DNA of 64,000 bases, taken from assembly GCF_030540765.1 (NCBI RefSeq), contig NZ_JAUOEL010000001.1:806001-870000 (forward strand), in the 5' to 3' direction. The notes under the pieces are model-generated. The model searched no databases, was not told the origin of the DNA, and saw only the letters and a list, made by a program, of their open reading frames with translations. The position numbers were made by a program, and so were the translations under genes. Shown here piece after piece: positions 26,305-36,900 of the stretch (positions within the stretch are counted from its first letter, which is position 1; every line of letters starts with the position of its first letter). This DNA is from Flavivirga jejuensis. GTDB lineage: Bacteria; Bacteroidota; Bacteroidia; Flavobacteriales; Flavobacteriaceae.

Positions 26305-27303
26305 ATGACGGAAGGAAATTTTGTTGATTACGTAAAGATGTATGTGTCATCTGGTAATGGAGGTAAAGGCTCTGTGCATTTACATCGCGAAAAGTATATT
26401 ACTAAAGGTGGCCCAGATGGTGGCGATGGCGGTCGTGGTGGTCATGTTATTCTTCGAGGAAATTCGAATTTATGGACGCTTCTTCATTTAAAATTTAAAA
26501 AACACATTCGTGCAGGTCACGGTGGAAATGGTAGTAAGAGTAGGAGCTCTGGAGCAGATGGTGAAGATGTCTTTTTAGATGTGCCTTTAGGGACGGTAAT
26601 ACGAGATACAGAAACAGATGAAATTCTTTTAGAGATTACCGAAGAAGGTGAAGAAAGAATTATAGTAGAAGGAGGTAAAGGAGGCTTAGGGAACTGGAAT
26701 TTTAAATCGTCTACGAATCAAACACCTCGATATGCGCAACCAGGTCTTCCATTGGAAGAGAGGTATGTAACGTTGGAATTAAAAGTGCTTGCAGATGTTG
26801 GTCTTGTAGGCTTTCCAAATGCAGGAAAATCTACGTTGTTATCTGTAGTCACATCCGCTAAACCTAAAATTGCCGATTACGAGTTTACAACGCTTAAACC
26901 TAATTTGGGAATTGTAGAGTATCGTGATTTTCAAACCTTTGTTATGGCAGATATTCCTGGGATTATTGAAGGAGCAGCCGAAGGTAAAGGTTTAGGACAT
27001 TACTTTTTACGTCACATAGAACGTAATTCCATTCTACTATTTTTAATTCCTGCAGATGCAGACGATATTAAAAAGCAGTACGATATTCTGTTAGACGAAT
27101 TGCGTCGTTACAATCCAGAAATGCTAGACAAAGATCGTATCATAGCCATATCTAAATGTGATATGCTCGATAATGAATTGAAAGCAGAACTTAAAGAAGA
27201 GTTGGATAACGAACTTCCTATTCCTTACTTATTTATTTCATCAGTAGCACAGCAAGGTATTACCGAGTTAAAAGACGTTTTGTGGAAAATGTTGAATGTT
27301 TAA
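26305..27303 (+). CDS. obgE: GTPase Obg/CgtA
   Basis: The 332-residue protein has the glycine-rich Obg fold ([20 protein letters not shown] to [11 protein letters not shown]) followed by the G domain: [11 protein letters not shown] (residues 169-179), [17 protein letters not shown], and SKCD near the end. It associates with the large ribosomal subunit and links ribosome assembly to nucleotide pools. The C-terminal Obg extension present in some species is absent, as is usual here. It lies 139 bp downstream of the hpt-adk gene on the same strand. Confidence 0.97.
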   Translation: MTEGNFVDYVKMYVSSGNGGKGSVHLHREKYITKGGPDGGDGGRGGHVILRGNSNLWTLLHLKFKKHIRAGHGGNGSKSRSSGADGEDVFLDVPLGTVIRDTETDEILLEITEEGEERIIVEGGKGGLGNWNFKSSTNQTPRYAQPGLPLEERYVTLELKVLADVGLVGFPNAGKSTLLSVVTSAKPKIADYEFTTLKPNLGIVEYRDFQTFVMADIPGIIEGAAEGKGLGHYFLRHIERNSILLFLIPADADDIKKQYDILLDELRRYNPEMLDKDRIIAISKCDMLDNELKAELKEELDNELPIPYLFISSVAQQGITELKDVLWKMLNV

Positions 27304-27491
27304 CACTTCCGCTTCTATTTTAGTGCCTGATCCGCAAGCAGACTATTTAATAAAATGTAGATTTTTACCAGTCGTTTCATGATAAAAACCAAGTAAACTC
27401 TAGTACTTGTTTAGTTTTTAACACAATATGTTTCTTACAGGTTGCTGTCCTTGGAATAATTTTTGATTAACTTTAATCAAAAATTACGGTT

Positions 27492-28010
27492 ATGAAATCT
27501 TTGAAAATTATTTTACTTGCTTTATTAGTCATAGGATGTGCTCCTATCCGAGTTAGTTACGATTTTGATAAAACGACCCAATTTAATGATTATAAAACTT
27601 ATAATTATTATAGTGATATGAATACGGGGTTAAGTGAATTAGATACCAAACGTCTGTTAAATGCTTTAGATGAGAAACTAGGGGCAAAAGGATTCAGTTT
27701 ATCAGATACCCCAGATTTTTTTATAGATATTAAGAGTAAAGCATATCAAGACGCACAGCGCAGCACAGTAGGTGTTGGTTTAGGCGGAGGTGGCGGTCAT
27801 GTTGGTGGTGGTATTTCTATAGGTTTACCTATTGGTCAAGCCAAAATTAATCGTCAAATAATAATTGATTTTGTAGACGAAAATAAAAAACAATTATTTT
27901 GGCAAGCAGTAAGCGAATCTAATTATAATCCCAACGCTATCCCTGGAGAACGTGAAGCACGTTTAAATGCCATAGTAGAAAAAGTGCTTATAGAATATCC
28001 TCCTAAATAG
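27492..28010 (+). CDS. DUF4136 domain lipoprotein
   Basis: The 172-residue protein has a lipoprotein signal (LLALLVIGC, lipid-modified Cys near residue 16). The DUF4136 pattern follows: FDKTTQFNDYKTYNYYSD, a central LGGGGGHVGGGISIG stretch, and IIDFVDENKKQLFWQAVSES near the end. It should be anchored in a membrane, probably the inner leaflet of the outer membrane. The family has no established function. It is transcribed alone and ends just before a hairpin and a palindromic repeat. Confidence 0.88.
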   Translation: MKSLKIILLALLVIGCAPIRVSYDFDKTTQFNDYKTYNYYSDMNTGLSELDTKRLLNALDEKLGAKGFSLSDTPDFFIDIKSKAYQDAQRSTVGVGLGGGGGHVGGGISIGLPIGQAKINRQIIIDFVDENKKQLFWQAVSESNYNPNAIPGEREARLNAIVEKVLIEYPPK

Positions 28011-28021
28011 TTTAGCAAGTT

Positions 28022-28125
28022 TGATTAAAAACAAGCTTGTTTTAATCATAAAGGCTACAAATGTAGTCACCTTGGGCGCAGTCGAAAGGTTTTAATATAG
28101 GTTTCGACTGCGCTCAACCTGACTT
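28022..28125. repeat. Terminator-like hairpin followed by a long palindromic repeat
   Basis: TGATTAAAA with TTTAATCA around an ACAAGCTTGT centre (28022-28048) forms a strong hairpin after the DUF4136 gene. It is followed by CTTGGGCGCAGTCGAAAGG and GGTTTCGACTGCGCTCAACC (28070-28123), which pair as arms of a longer stem of the GAGCGCAGTCGAA family. Confidence 0.6.
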
Positions 28126-28177
28126 ACAAATATATGATTGATTTTAATTGAGTATACTTATCAATTAGTGCTTAGTA

Positions 28178-29596
28178 TTAAATCTTCACTAATTTTTTAC
28201 TTGCAACTAATACATTATTTGCGTAGAAATTAGCGATATAAACCCCTTCGCTTAAGTTACTAATATCGACCTGTTGTGTTACATAGTTAGAAATAGGTAC
28301 AGTCTTTACTTTTTTACCATCTAAACTAGTAATATCAACTTTTAAAAGCGCATCTCTTTCACTTTCAATTTTAAAGTTAGCAGTAGAATTTGAAGGGTTT
28401 GGATACATAATAATGCTTAAATTATTGATGTCACTTTCAATATCCTTAACTCCTAAAGAAGAATTGTTAATTGTCCAGGTAACTGTATATACATGAATGG
28501 ATTCATGATTTGTAACATTTAAGAGAGTTGTGTTATCTGTTATTACAACGGTTAAATTATTGGATCCCACATTTAAATCGGTTTCTAAAAGACTTATAGC
28601 ATCAACATTTGTGGCAAAATTTGTAGCGTTAAGTGTCCATGAACTTTCAAGTGTGTTGGGGTTAGGTTTAATTAAGTTTAAATTAAAATCAAGAGGAAAG
28701 TTTGAGTTTGAGACTGTATTTGAAACAGGTGTATAAGAATCAATTGGAGAGACCAGATCATGAATTTTTTCTATGATACCTTCTTTACAAACAGAGCAAA
28801 AAGGCTTATCAATAAATTCCATGATACAATTTTGATGTGGTTTATACCAGTCGGCACAATTACCAGTAAGACAAGTGTATTGATATATTCCAATATCATT
28901 AATGTTTAGCCAATTTTTCCACTTGACCAAATTTTGATCTGTTTCTTGAGTCATGTTAATAGCTTCTCCAGCAAGATCATCTCCTGGGTAATATTCATCT
29001 TTTAAATTAAATAATGAATGTCCCAATTCATGAATGGCTACATTTGCACCCCAAGCACCAGAATAAGTCATCGGAAATTTTCCACCACTACCACCATATT
29101 CTGAGGAGTTAACCAAAATTAAAGCTTGATCGTAAGTTGGAAAGTTGTTAGCCAAAACAGTATTAATTATTACTTCGGTATTGTTAGCGCTATTTTCATC
29201 TATTTCGTAGTAGAGTAATCTGTGTTGCCCATGAGAATCAAAAGTAGCATTAAAATAGGTGTCAACAAAAACTGGTGTTATTCCAGTTTCATCAGTATCA
29301 GTAGCAGTAGCAGGGTGATCTGCGCCACTTTCATTCGAAGGCACTTTTATAGCATATACATTAAAATAATTGGCATACTCTAAAAAAGGTGATTGACTGA
29401 ACATGTTATTTGAAAAACTAGTCGCATCTGATATGAATAGCGGGAGTTCAGCTGTTTGATATCCCTCACTTAAGATAACTAAGTTTATTCTTTTGTCATT
29501 ATCGCCAGAAAATTTAATTGTTTCGACATCAAAAATTTGAGCTGAAATAAAATAAGTATTAAAGAGAAATAGTATGAAAATTAAAAAATATCTCAT
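28178..29596 (-). CDS. M64 family (IgA peptidase-like) metallopeptidase with type IX sorting tail
   Basis: The 472-residue protein has a signal peptide (residues 1-19, ending ISAQ). The M64-like catalytic domain includes HELGHSLFNLKDEY near residue 187, a zinc motif with downstream Asp. Cys-rich segments follow (CLTGNCADWYKPHQNC, CSVCKEGI). The C-terminal 80 residues (MYPNPSNSTANFKIESE to VLVASKKLVKI) are a type A T9SS sorting domain. The enzyme is probably secreted through the outer membrane to degrade external protein. The next gene starts 5 bp upstream of this start and is likely co-transcribed. Confidence 0.92.
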   Translation of the reverse strand: MRYFLIFILFLFNTYFISAQIFDVETIKFSGDNDKRINLVILSEGYQTAELPLFISDATSFSNNMFSQSPFLEYANYFNVYAIKVPSNESGADHPATATDTDETGITPVFVDTYFNATFDSHGQHRLLYYEIDENSANNTEVIINTVLANNFPTYDQALILVNSSEYGGSGGKFPMTYSGAWGANVAIHELGHSLFNLKDEYYPGDDLAGEAINMTQETDQNLVKWKNWLNINDIGIYQYTCLTGNCADWYKPHQNCIMEFIDKPFCSVCKEGIIEKIHDLVSPIDSYTPVSNTVSNSNFPLDFNLNLIKPNPNTLESSWTLNATNFATNVDAISLLETDLNVGSNNLTVVITDNTTLLNVTNHESIHVYTVTWTINNSSLGVKDIESDINNLSIIMYPNPSNSTANFKIESERDALLKVDITSLDGKKVKTVPISNYVTQQVDISNLSEGVYIANFYANNVLVASKKLVKI

Positions 29597-29601
29597 GTTA
29601 A

Positions 29602-30108
29602 TTAAAATGTAGTTTTGATTAGGGGTTTTGTTTTACTTTTTGACTTATTAATACTATGTATGCTAATGTATTTTGTGTTAGGTTTTAATTGTAATTTTAG
29701 AGAAAATTGGGTGCTGTCTAAATCAACTCTTCTGCTTTGAAACGATTTGGACTCATCCATGTATTCAATAGTTTTAGCTAACGGATTCTCTATAATAATA
29801 CTTTGTATAATGTTTGATTTTTTATCAAGCTGGAAGAGTTGTAGGTCTCCTGGAAGACTAGTCTCTAAAGATTTATTATTATGATTTTTTAGTTTACCTT
29901 CAGTTTCTATTTTATTTATAAAACGAATCGTTCTATCTCCATTCGGAATTTTTTTAATAGTATAGTTTAAGAAAACGATCTTAGGAGTTGTTTCGGTTTT
30001 GTCTGTATGTGTTGTTAACAGACTTTGTTTTGAAGCACAGCCTAAAAACATTATACAAAACAAACATGCTATTAGATATTTTGGGGTCTCTAATTTTTGC
30101 TTTTCCAA
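29602..30108 (-). CDS. Lipoprotein of unknown function
   Basis: The protein has a lipobox IMFLGC, after which the mature chain begins CASKQSLL. No ATG precedes the lipobox. The farthest open start (TTG at 30138) lies within an apparent -7 promoter box, TAGCTTTG at 30143-30136, so a later start is favoured; TTG at 30108 (LEKQKLETPKYLIACLF) gives a typical 24-residue signal. The mature part (FLNYTIKKIPNGDRTIRFIN, then LKLQLKPNTKYI) is of unknown family. The gene is 5 bp upstream of the M64 peptidase gene, suggesting co-transcription and possibly a joint extracellular role. Confidence 0.62.
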   Translation of the reverse strand: MEKQKLETPKYLIACLFCIMFLGCASKQSLLTTHTDKTETTPKIVFLNYTIKKIPNGDRTIRFINKIETEGKLKNHNNKSLETSLPGDLQLFQLDKKSNIIQSIIIENPLAKTIEYMDESKSFQSRRVDLDSTQFSLKLQLKPNTKYISIHSINKSKSKTKPLIKTTF

Positions 30109-30135
30109 AGGTTCAAACAAATAATAAAATTTGAG

Positions 30136-30143
30136 CAAAGCTA
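30136..30143 (-). promoter_or_regulatory. Promoter -7 box for the lipoprotein-M64 peptidase unit
   Basis: Reads TAGCTTTG on the minus strand, an exact TAnnTTTG match immediately adjoining the repeat element at 30151-30500. This argues against the TTG at 30138 as the lipoprotein start. Confidence 0.5.
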
Positions 30144-30150
30144 AGAAAAT

Positions 30151-30500
30151 AAAAAAAGACTATCTAAAAAGTGTCATTCTGAATATTACTGAGAAACAAA
30201 ATATATTTTGCTTCGAAGGTAGCAGCAAAGCAATGAAGAATCTCTAAAAACTTTAATGTTTTGATTTTTTTAATAAATAAGAATCTTCGCTATGCTACCA
30301 TTGATGTGTTTCATAAATGATTAATTTTCAATCGTTTGTCATGCAGAGCACAGCGAAGAATCTTTATCATTAATCTCTAAAGATTCTTCAGTCGTACCTC
30401 CTGAATGACACCCCAATTACGTCATTTCATCCGCTAGTTAAAATTTTTAACACAGATCTCAGGATGACCAAGTTCATCACTTTTTAGACAGTCTTTTTTA
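30151..30500. repeat. 350-bp mobile-looking repeat with 20-bp inverted ends
   Basis: AGACTATCTAAAAAGTG near 30158-30173 and CACTTTTTAGACAGTC near 30478-30493 form inverted termini flanked by A- and T-runs. The interior contains several copies of AAGAATCTT- and GCAGCGAAG-like units and AACAAAATATATTTTGC (shared with 18.1 kb). No coding frame is present. Its ends match the short element at 227-300. It fills the gap between the DoxX gene and the lipoprotein gene. Confidence 0.7.
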
Positions 30501-30512
30501 ATAAGTATACTG

Positions 30513-30884
30513 TTAATTCAGTAAATCTTTATATTTGTCTTTATAGCCATAAAGCACGATAATATTTAAAATTAGTAAAATTAGAGCACCAGCAATACTT
30601 CCAGGTTCTAAAGTAGCATGAAACAAGACTGCATTTACAGAAATGCTCATTAAGATAAGCGCTAATAATGCTCCAAACTTGTTAAAGATGAATGCCAATC
30701 CTGCAACAATTTCAATAATGGCTATTAGTGTAATTAATTTAACAGAAGATAATGCTCCGAAATAGGCACCAGCTTCTGGAGACATGGGACCCATTTCCAT
30801 AAAAAGAAAGAACTTATTAAGTCCAAAAAATAAAACAAAAACTCCGAGAAGTAGTCTCACGACCATAAAAACTTTTGAATTCAT
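30513..30884 (-). CDS. DoxX family membrane protein
   Basis: The 123-residue protein has four hydrophobic helices: VVRLLLGVFVLFFGLNKF, LITLIAIIEIVAGLAFIF, LLALILMSISVNAVLFH and GALILLILNIIVLYGY. It also has the N-terminal RLLLGVFVLFFGLNKF pattern typical of the DoxX/DoxD family. The function of stand-alone DoxX proteins is poorly defined; some relate to redox or detoxification. It is downstream of the alpha-2-macroglobulin gene on the same strand, with only 78 bp between them, so co-transcription is possible. Confidence 0.8.
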   Translation of the reverse strand: MNSKVFMVVRLLLGVFVLFFGLNKFFLFMEMGPMSPEAGAYFGALSSVKLITLIAIIEIVAGLAFIFNKFGALLALILMSISVNAVLFHATLEPGSIAGALILLILNIIVLYGYKDKYKDLLN

Positions 30885-30962
30885 AATGATGTATTTAATT
30901 AGTTATTAGACTGGAAGATAGTGAATTAAAATTAATCTTCCGTCAATTTCGTCGAAACGAAG

Positions 30963-33900
30963 CTACTTAACTAATAAACGTATCCCTTCACTATGGCTAC
31001 TAAATTCTGGTGCATACATGCTTTGTATAGTTGTGATACCATTGCTCATATTACCTGCATTATTAACTCTTAGATCATATTCAAAAACATAAACACCCTT
31101 TGGTAAATAATCAAAAAAGAAGTTGGTAGAAGCATCTTTTGTACTTTCATAATACCCTAAACCATCTTGCCATTTGTATTGCGATAATACATTTACAGGT
31201 TCTAATCCAGAAGCTCGCATGTCTTTCATGTGAATAAATTCCATGTTTCGATCACTTCTTAATTCTATACGAACTCTTACCAAGTCACCAACTTTTAAAT
31301 GGATGTCTTTTGTGATTTCTGAAATTTCTTCGCCTTTATCTGTGTTCGTTTTTAAGAACAATTGTTTTTTCAATTTAAGAGGTGTCTCAGCTGAAGTAAT
31401 TTTATCTAAATCTTCAAAGTATTGCCAATATAAACTTCCCCAGGCAATACCGTTTCCTTTTTTAGTGAGTTTTACTTCTGCCATTTCGGATTTAATTTCG
31501 GAAGTATTCCAAGAGGTTTTATAATACCCTGTACCAGCTTCTGCTTTTACACCTTCTAATTTAGAAGGGGCTATTTTTTGTCCGCCTAAAGCAACATCAA
31601 CCATATCGGCTACACTTCGACTACGCTCAGTGCTGGTTCCTAACCAATCGCTTCCATGTAATAATAATGCGTAGACTGCATCAGTAGTTGCTTTGGTGGT
31701 TTTCCATCTGTTGGTTTGTTTGTTTTTAAGCAACCAGATTTTTAAATTATCGATCGTTTCAAGATGCTTTGCTTCACTCTGAATGCCATGACCTATTTCT
31801 GAAAAAGTTTCAATTAAAAGGGATTGCGTTTCAATAGGTGCTTGGTGCCAATACAAAGAGTTCGTGTTTTCTTTCCAATACATCCCTAATTCTTCCGAAG
31901 TGATACTCGTGTTTTTTAAAGATTTTAAAATTTTATTGGCAGTTTTAGAATCCTTGTTTCTGTGAGCTACTAACGCCATTAATCCTTTAGCATATAAAGG
32001 GCGATTTAACCAGTACTTTTGAATTTGTGTTTGGTAGTACTTTGTAATTTCAGTAACTTCTTTGGACTTTTTAATATCTGGATAGAAGCTTCTCATGTAT
32101 AAATAATGCAATTGCGTGTAACTTAAATGGTCTTTATTTAAATCGACTTCGGCATTATATTTTCTAATGTCTTTATATTCTTTAATGAACTCTGAGTCTA
32201 AATATTTGATAGCTTTTGAAATCATTTGAGACCCTTCTACTGTGCTTAAGGTGACATTAAGTTTAGAAAGGTGTCCAAAACCAGTAATAATATGTTGTGT
32301 GATGTATCTGTTTTTTCGTCCGCCATGAAACCATGCCCAAGCTCCAGAAGGCATTTGGTTATTTTCTAGTTTTCTAATGGCAGATTGCAACTCGTTATTC
32401 ATTTTGTTTAAATCGAAAAGGAGTGCGATACGTTTTTTCTGTTCTGTTTCACTCTGTGCATCTCGAAGCCAAGGTGTTTCCTGAATAAGGATAGATTTTA
32501 ATGTTTCATTTTTTTCTAAATTAGAAATAAGGACATCTTGAGATTTCCATTGATTAAAAACGTCTTGAATCCTAGGGTTAGAGTTTGCGATATGACTTGC
32601 TAATGCATTGGCATAATAACGACTAAAGGTTTGTTCGTTACACTCGTGCGGATACTCCATTAAATAGGGGAGTGCTTGCACCGCATACCATGCAGGGTTG
32701 GAAGTCATTTCCAGAGTTAACTTATGGTTTTTAAGTGTTGTTGAGGTGTTTGTACTGAGGTTTTTAAGTTTATTTAACGTAAATGTTTTTGTTTCATTAC
32801 TACGAATCCACATAGGAAGTGTCTCTGTAACAAGCATTCTGTTAGATAATACTGGTAGTGCGTTTTGTTCGCCATCACTAAAATCTCCAGACTTGGCGAT
32901 GACTTTATATTGAATTGCTTGCACATCATCTGGGATTAAAAGATGCCATGATATTTGTGTATTGCCTTTGGCATCGACAGTAAAAGAAGCCCCCTCTAAC
33001 TCCCCAAAAGGAGGTGAACTAGCTTGTTTTTGGATAAGTTTATTGGAAATATCTTCTCCAGAAATAGCATCTGTTAAAAGTAAAACTGCTTGTCCTGATA
33101 ATTGTTTTTCTGTCAGGTTTGCAATTTTTGCGCTAATTGTTATGGCATCGCCTTCACGTAAAAAACGAGGAGCGTTTGGTGTTACCATCAATTCTTTTTG
33201 TGTGATGGTTGTTAGGGTTTTAGTGGCACTTTCTAAGGTTTTGGTATGTGCTAATAACTGTAATTTCCATTGGGTTAAAGCTTCTGGTGTGGTAAAACTG
33301 AAATTAACATTACCGTCTGAATCTGTTTGTAACTGCGGAAAGAAAAAAGCCGTTTCCTGAAGGTTTTTACGGATTTTGATATCGCCGAAGTTTGGTTTTT
33401 CTGAATTTTTTTCAACAGCCTCTTCTTTTAAATCTAAGTCAGCATCAGCATATAATTTATCTTTACGATCCATAAGCATAACTTCATCTAGCTCCTCGCT
33501 TTTTTCCACCATAGGAGCATTAGCTACAATGCGGCGGTCACTAAGCATGCTTTTATTTCTAAGTCTTATTGAATTATCATTTCCAAAACGAAACCCAAAC
33601 CAATTAAGTTGGTCATAATTTTGATGTGAATAAGTTACTCTAGGACGGTTTTTATTATAAACTCTAAAATTGCGCGTACCAAAACTCTGATTTGCGTTAC
33701 TTTGATTATAAGAATAATAAATAAAGTTATTAATAGGATTGAAGTTCCATGTATGCGGTTGAAATTGATCTAATGATGCATCGTACATACTAGCTAATAG
33801 TTCTGCACTAACTTGATCGCCTTGTGGCCCTTTTATTTTAAAGCTCCAGGTTTCACTGGTTCCTGGTTGTAATTTGTCTCTAAAGGTTTTGGTTTCAATA

Positions 33901-36900
33901 TCTAATTCTGTTTTAGGGTATGGCACCAATATTTTTGAACTGCCAGATTGAAAACTGTTGAAAGCTGCAAAACTGTAATTAACAACAAAGCCTCCAAGAT
34001 CTTCGGTAGTTACAGGGACAGAGATTGTTTTTTTGTTATTGTTTAGTTGAATTATATGTGTTTTAATGATCTTATGATTTTTTTCAATATGTACTGTAAC
34101 ACTTAAATTAATAGCAGCAGATCCTAATGTAATTAATGCATTTTCGCCTATTTTATAGCTTGTCTTATTTGTTGTGATATTGAATAATTGGTTGTCTGCA
34201 ATGGTTTTATCTGCATGACTGTATAAAGTGGTTTTAACTTCATCTTTAACCAATTGCCCAAATTGGTCTTTACTTTCTAATATGATGATGTATTGCCCCG
34301 ATTTCCACTTTTTAATTTTACCAAGGTTAAGTTTTTTTGTGGTTTCTGTGTTAAAAGAGGATACAAATACAAGTTTTCCTTTTTTCCAATTGCTAGCATT
34401 ATGTTCATTATTATAAGGATCGTATGGAAATAATTTTTTAAAATTTTCTTGCGAAAATTCTTGATAATCTGGTGCGCTCCACGGTCGTTGTCTTAAAACA
34501 CTTTTAGGACCATTCAACTTATAAATTTTAATGGTTCCTTTTGCTGGTACAGATTCACCATTTAAATTCTTAGCATCTATTTTAATAGCATGATTTTTTT
34601 TAGTTTTATCTATAAAATTAGCAATAGACATATTTACTGTTAATGCGTGATATCCAACATGAACTATGGTCGTTGCACTTCTGGTTTCACCGTTTAGATC
34701 GGTAACATCGGCAGTCACTTCATAATTAAAAATGGGAAGGTTTGTTTTATCAGCACTTTGGTCTGGAATGGCTTTAAAAGTAATTTCAAACTCCCCTTTT
34801 TCATTGGTTATGCTTTCTCCATGAATGATTTCTTGCGATTCACTACTAAACACAGGGTGATACCAAAAACACCAACGTGGGTATGCTACTTTTCTGTGTA
34901 CTCTATATACCACTTTAGCATCCGTAATATTGCTTCCTGCATAAGCTAAGGCGTTTCCTTTTAGGGTTATTGAGTCGTTCACCTTAAAGGTTTCTGTTAT
35001 TGGGGTGAATTTTGTTTCGAATTTAGGTCGTTTATAATCTTCAACAGAGAAATAAGTGGTGCTTCCTGTATTGTGACTAGAATCAAAATTAAACCAAATA
35101 TGATATTGACCATTTAAGCCATTACTTGGTAAAATAAATTCGCCAGAAACCGATCCGAATTCATTAGTTTTTAGCTCAAGTCGTTTTACTTCTTCACCAT
35201 TTACATTATATAAAATAACGGAAGCTTCTTCATTTGCTATAACTTCAGATTTGCCCGCTGCTGTTTTCATAGCAATGGCCTTAAAATAGAGTGGCTGACC
35301 AGGTCTGTAGATACTTCTATCTGTAAATATAAAAGAATTATATGTGATTTTTTTTTGCTTTTCTTTATAGTATCTGTTTACATAGTAATCACCAAAGTAT
35401 GCTTTTTCATCATTGTTTATAACTTTAATATTTAAGTCATTGTAATTTTTATCCAATTTTGGAATTGAAATGTTTCCAAATTGATTTGATGTTTTGGTTT
35501 CAGTTATTTTCTTACCATTATAGTTTTTAGTATATGATAATTCGACTTTTGCATTGTTAATAGGTTTTCCATTATTTCTGTCGATAATTTGAAAAACTTT
35601 ATGGTCATTACTTTCTGTTTCAACCAAAGCTAAATTGGTAACTTGTATCGTACTAAAGGCAAAGGTTTCTTCATCGTTTTTAGGGGAAGCAAAAATTAAA
35701 TAAGTGCCATTGTTTAGTTTGGGGATTAAAACTTCGGTCGTGTGAATTTGGAAATCATTTTCATTTTGTAAAGTAGCCTCCCAATTTTTATAGGTATTTA
35801 ACTTTTTAATAAAAGCTAGTTGTTCATTTTTTCTATACGTTTTTTTGAATTTAGATAGCTGATTTATAGTAAGATTAAATATTTTAAATTCAAGTTGGTC
35901 TAAGTTTTTGTAACGTATTAGTAAACGTGCATTTTTTTGTATTGGAAGAAAATCTTCTGTGGTAATTTGTAACGTTTGTTGTTCTATTAGTTGTTTTAAA
36001 ACAGTACATTTTTTAGCCCCATCGCTTTTTGGGAATTTTAAAATAGCATTATTGCAAATAGCCATGGCATCCTTAAGCTTCCAACGATTTTCCTCTTTAG
36101 TTTTAGGCTGATAACTGGTGCCTTGTTGATTGTAAATAGTGGCTATTTCATAATCGTATAATGTAGAAGCTTCGTGAGTTTTTAGCTTACCACTTTCAGT
36201 TTTTAGAGCGTTTAATAAAACAGATTCTTTATCATTAAATGTGGCATGTTGCTTCACGAATTTTAAACGTCGAATATTAACATCGGCTAAGGCAAAAGGA
36301 GTTTCGTCTTTTAAATGAAAACGAATTAAATCTTGATAAATTTTTAAAGCATTTAGTTGAAGCGACGTAGCATCTTTCGATTCGATTTTTAATTTTGAAA
36401 ACGTTTCAGCATCACTTAAAAATGCCGTATGGTCTATTTCAAATTTATAAGCGGGCTTGGTAATATTAGTTTCATCGGTTTTATAAAACTGTAAAGCATT
36501 GTAGTTTAAAAAATCAAATAAGGTAGGTCTGTAAATTTTAGATCCTTTTTGTAGATTTAATATAGCATCATAATTACTTAAGGGTTCTAGTTGCAACATC
36601 AATCCGCTTTGTAACGAATTTTGATAGTGTACATGAATGTCATTAAAAAGTGTTTGTAAGTCCCATGTTCTAAAATCGGAAGGGTCTACTTTTTCCGTAG
36701 TTTTTGTTCGATTATAAAATTTGTACCGATTTTGATTAAAGTATTGCCAATACATATTTGCCAGCATACTTTCTAACATATTTTTTGTTGGGAAAGCGCT
36801 TTTTTTAATAGCATCTTTAAAATCGTTAATAATTTTAAGTTGAGCATCTTCCTCTAAAACCAAAGCGTATTTGCTTTTATAAAGCATGCTTTTTATAAGT

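Noticed and set aside
32962-33360. 132-codon frame antisense to the alpha-2-macroglobulin gene
   Set aside because: It is a shadow of the coding strand with no recognisable features and covers a repeat-like segment.
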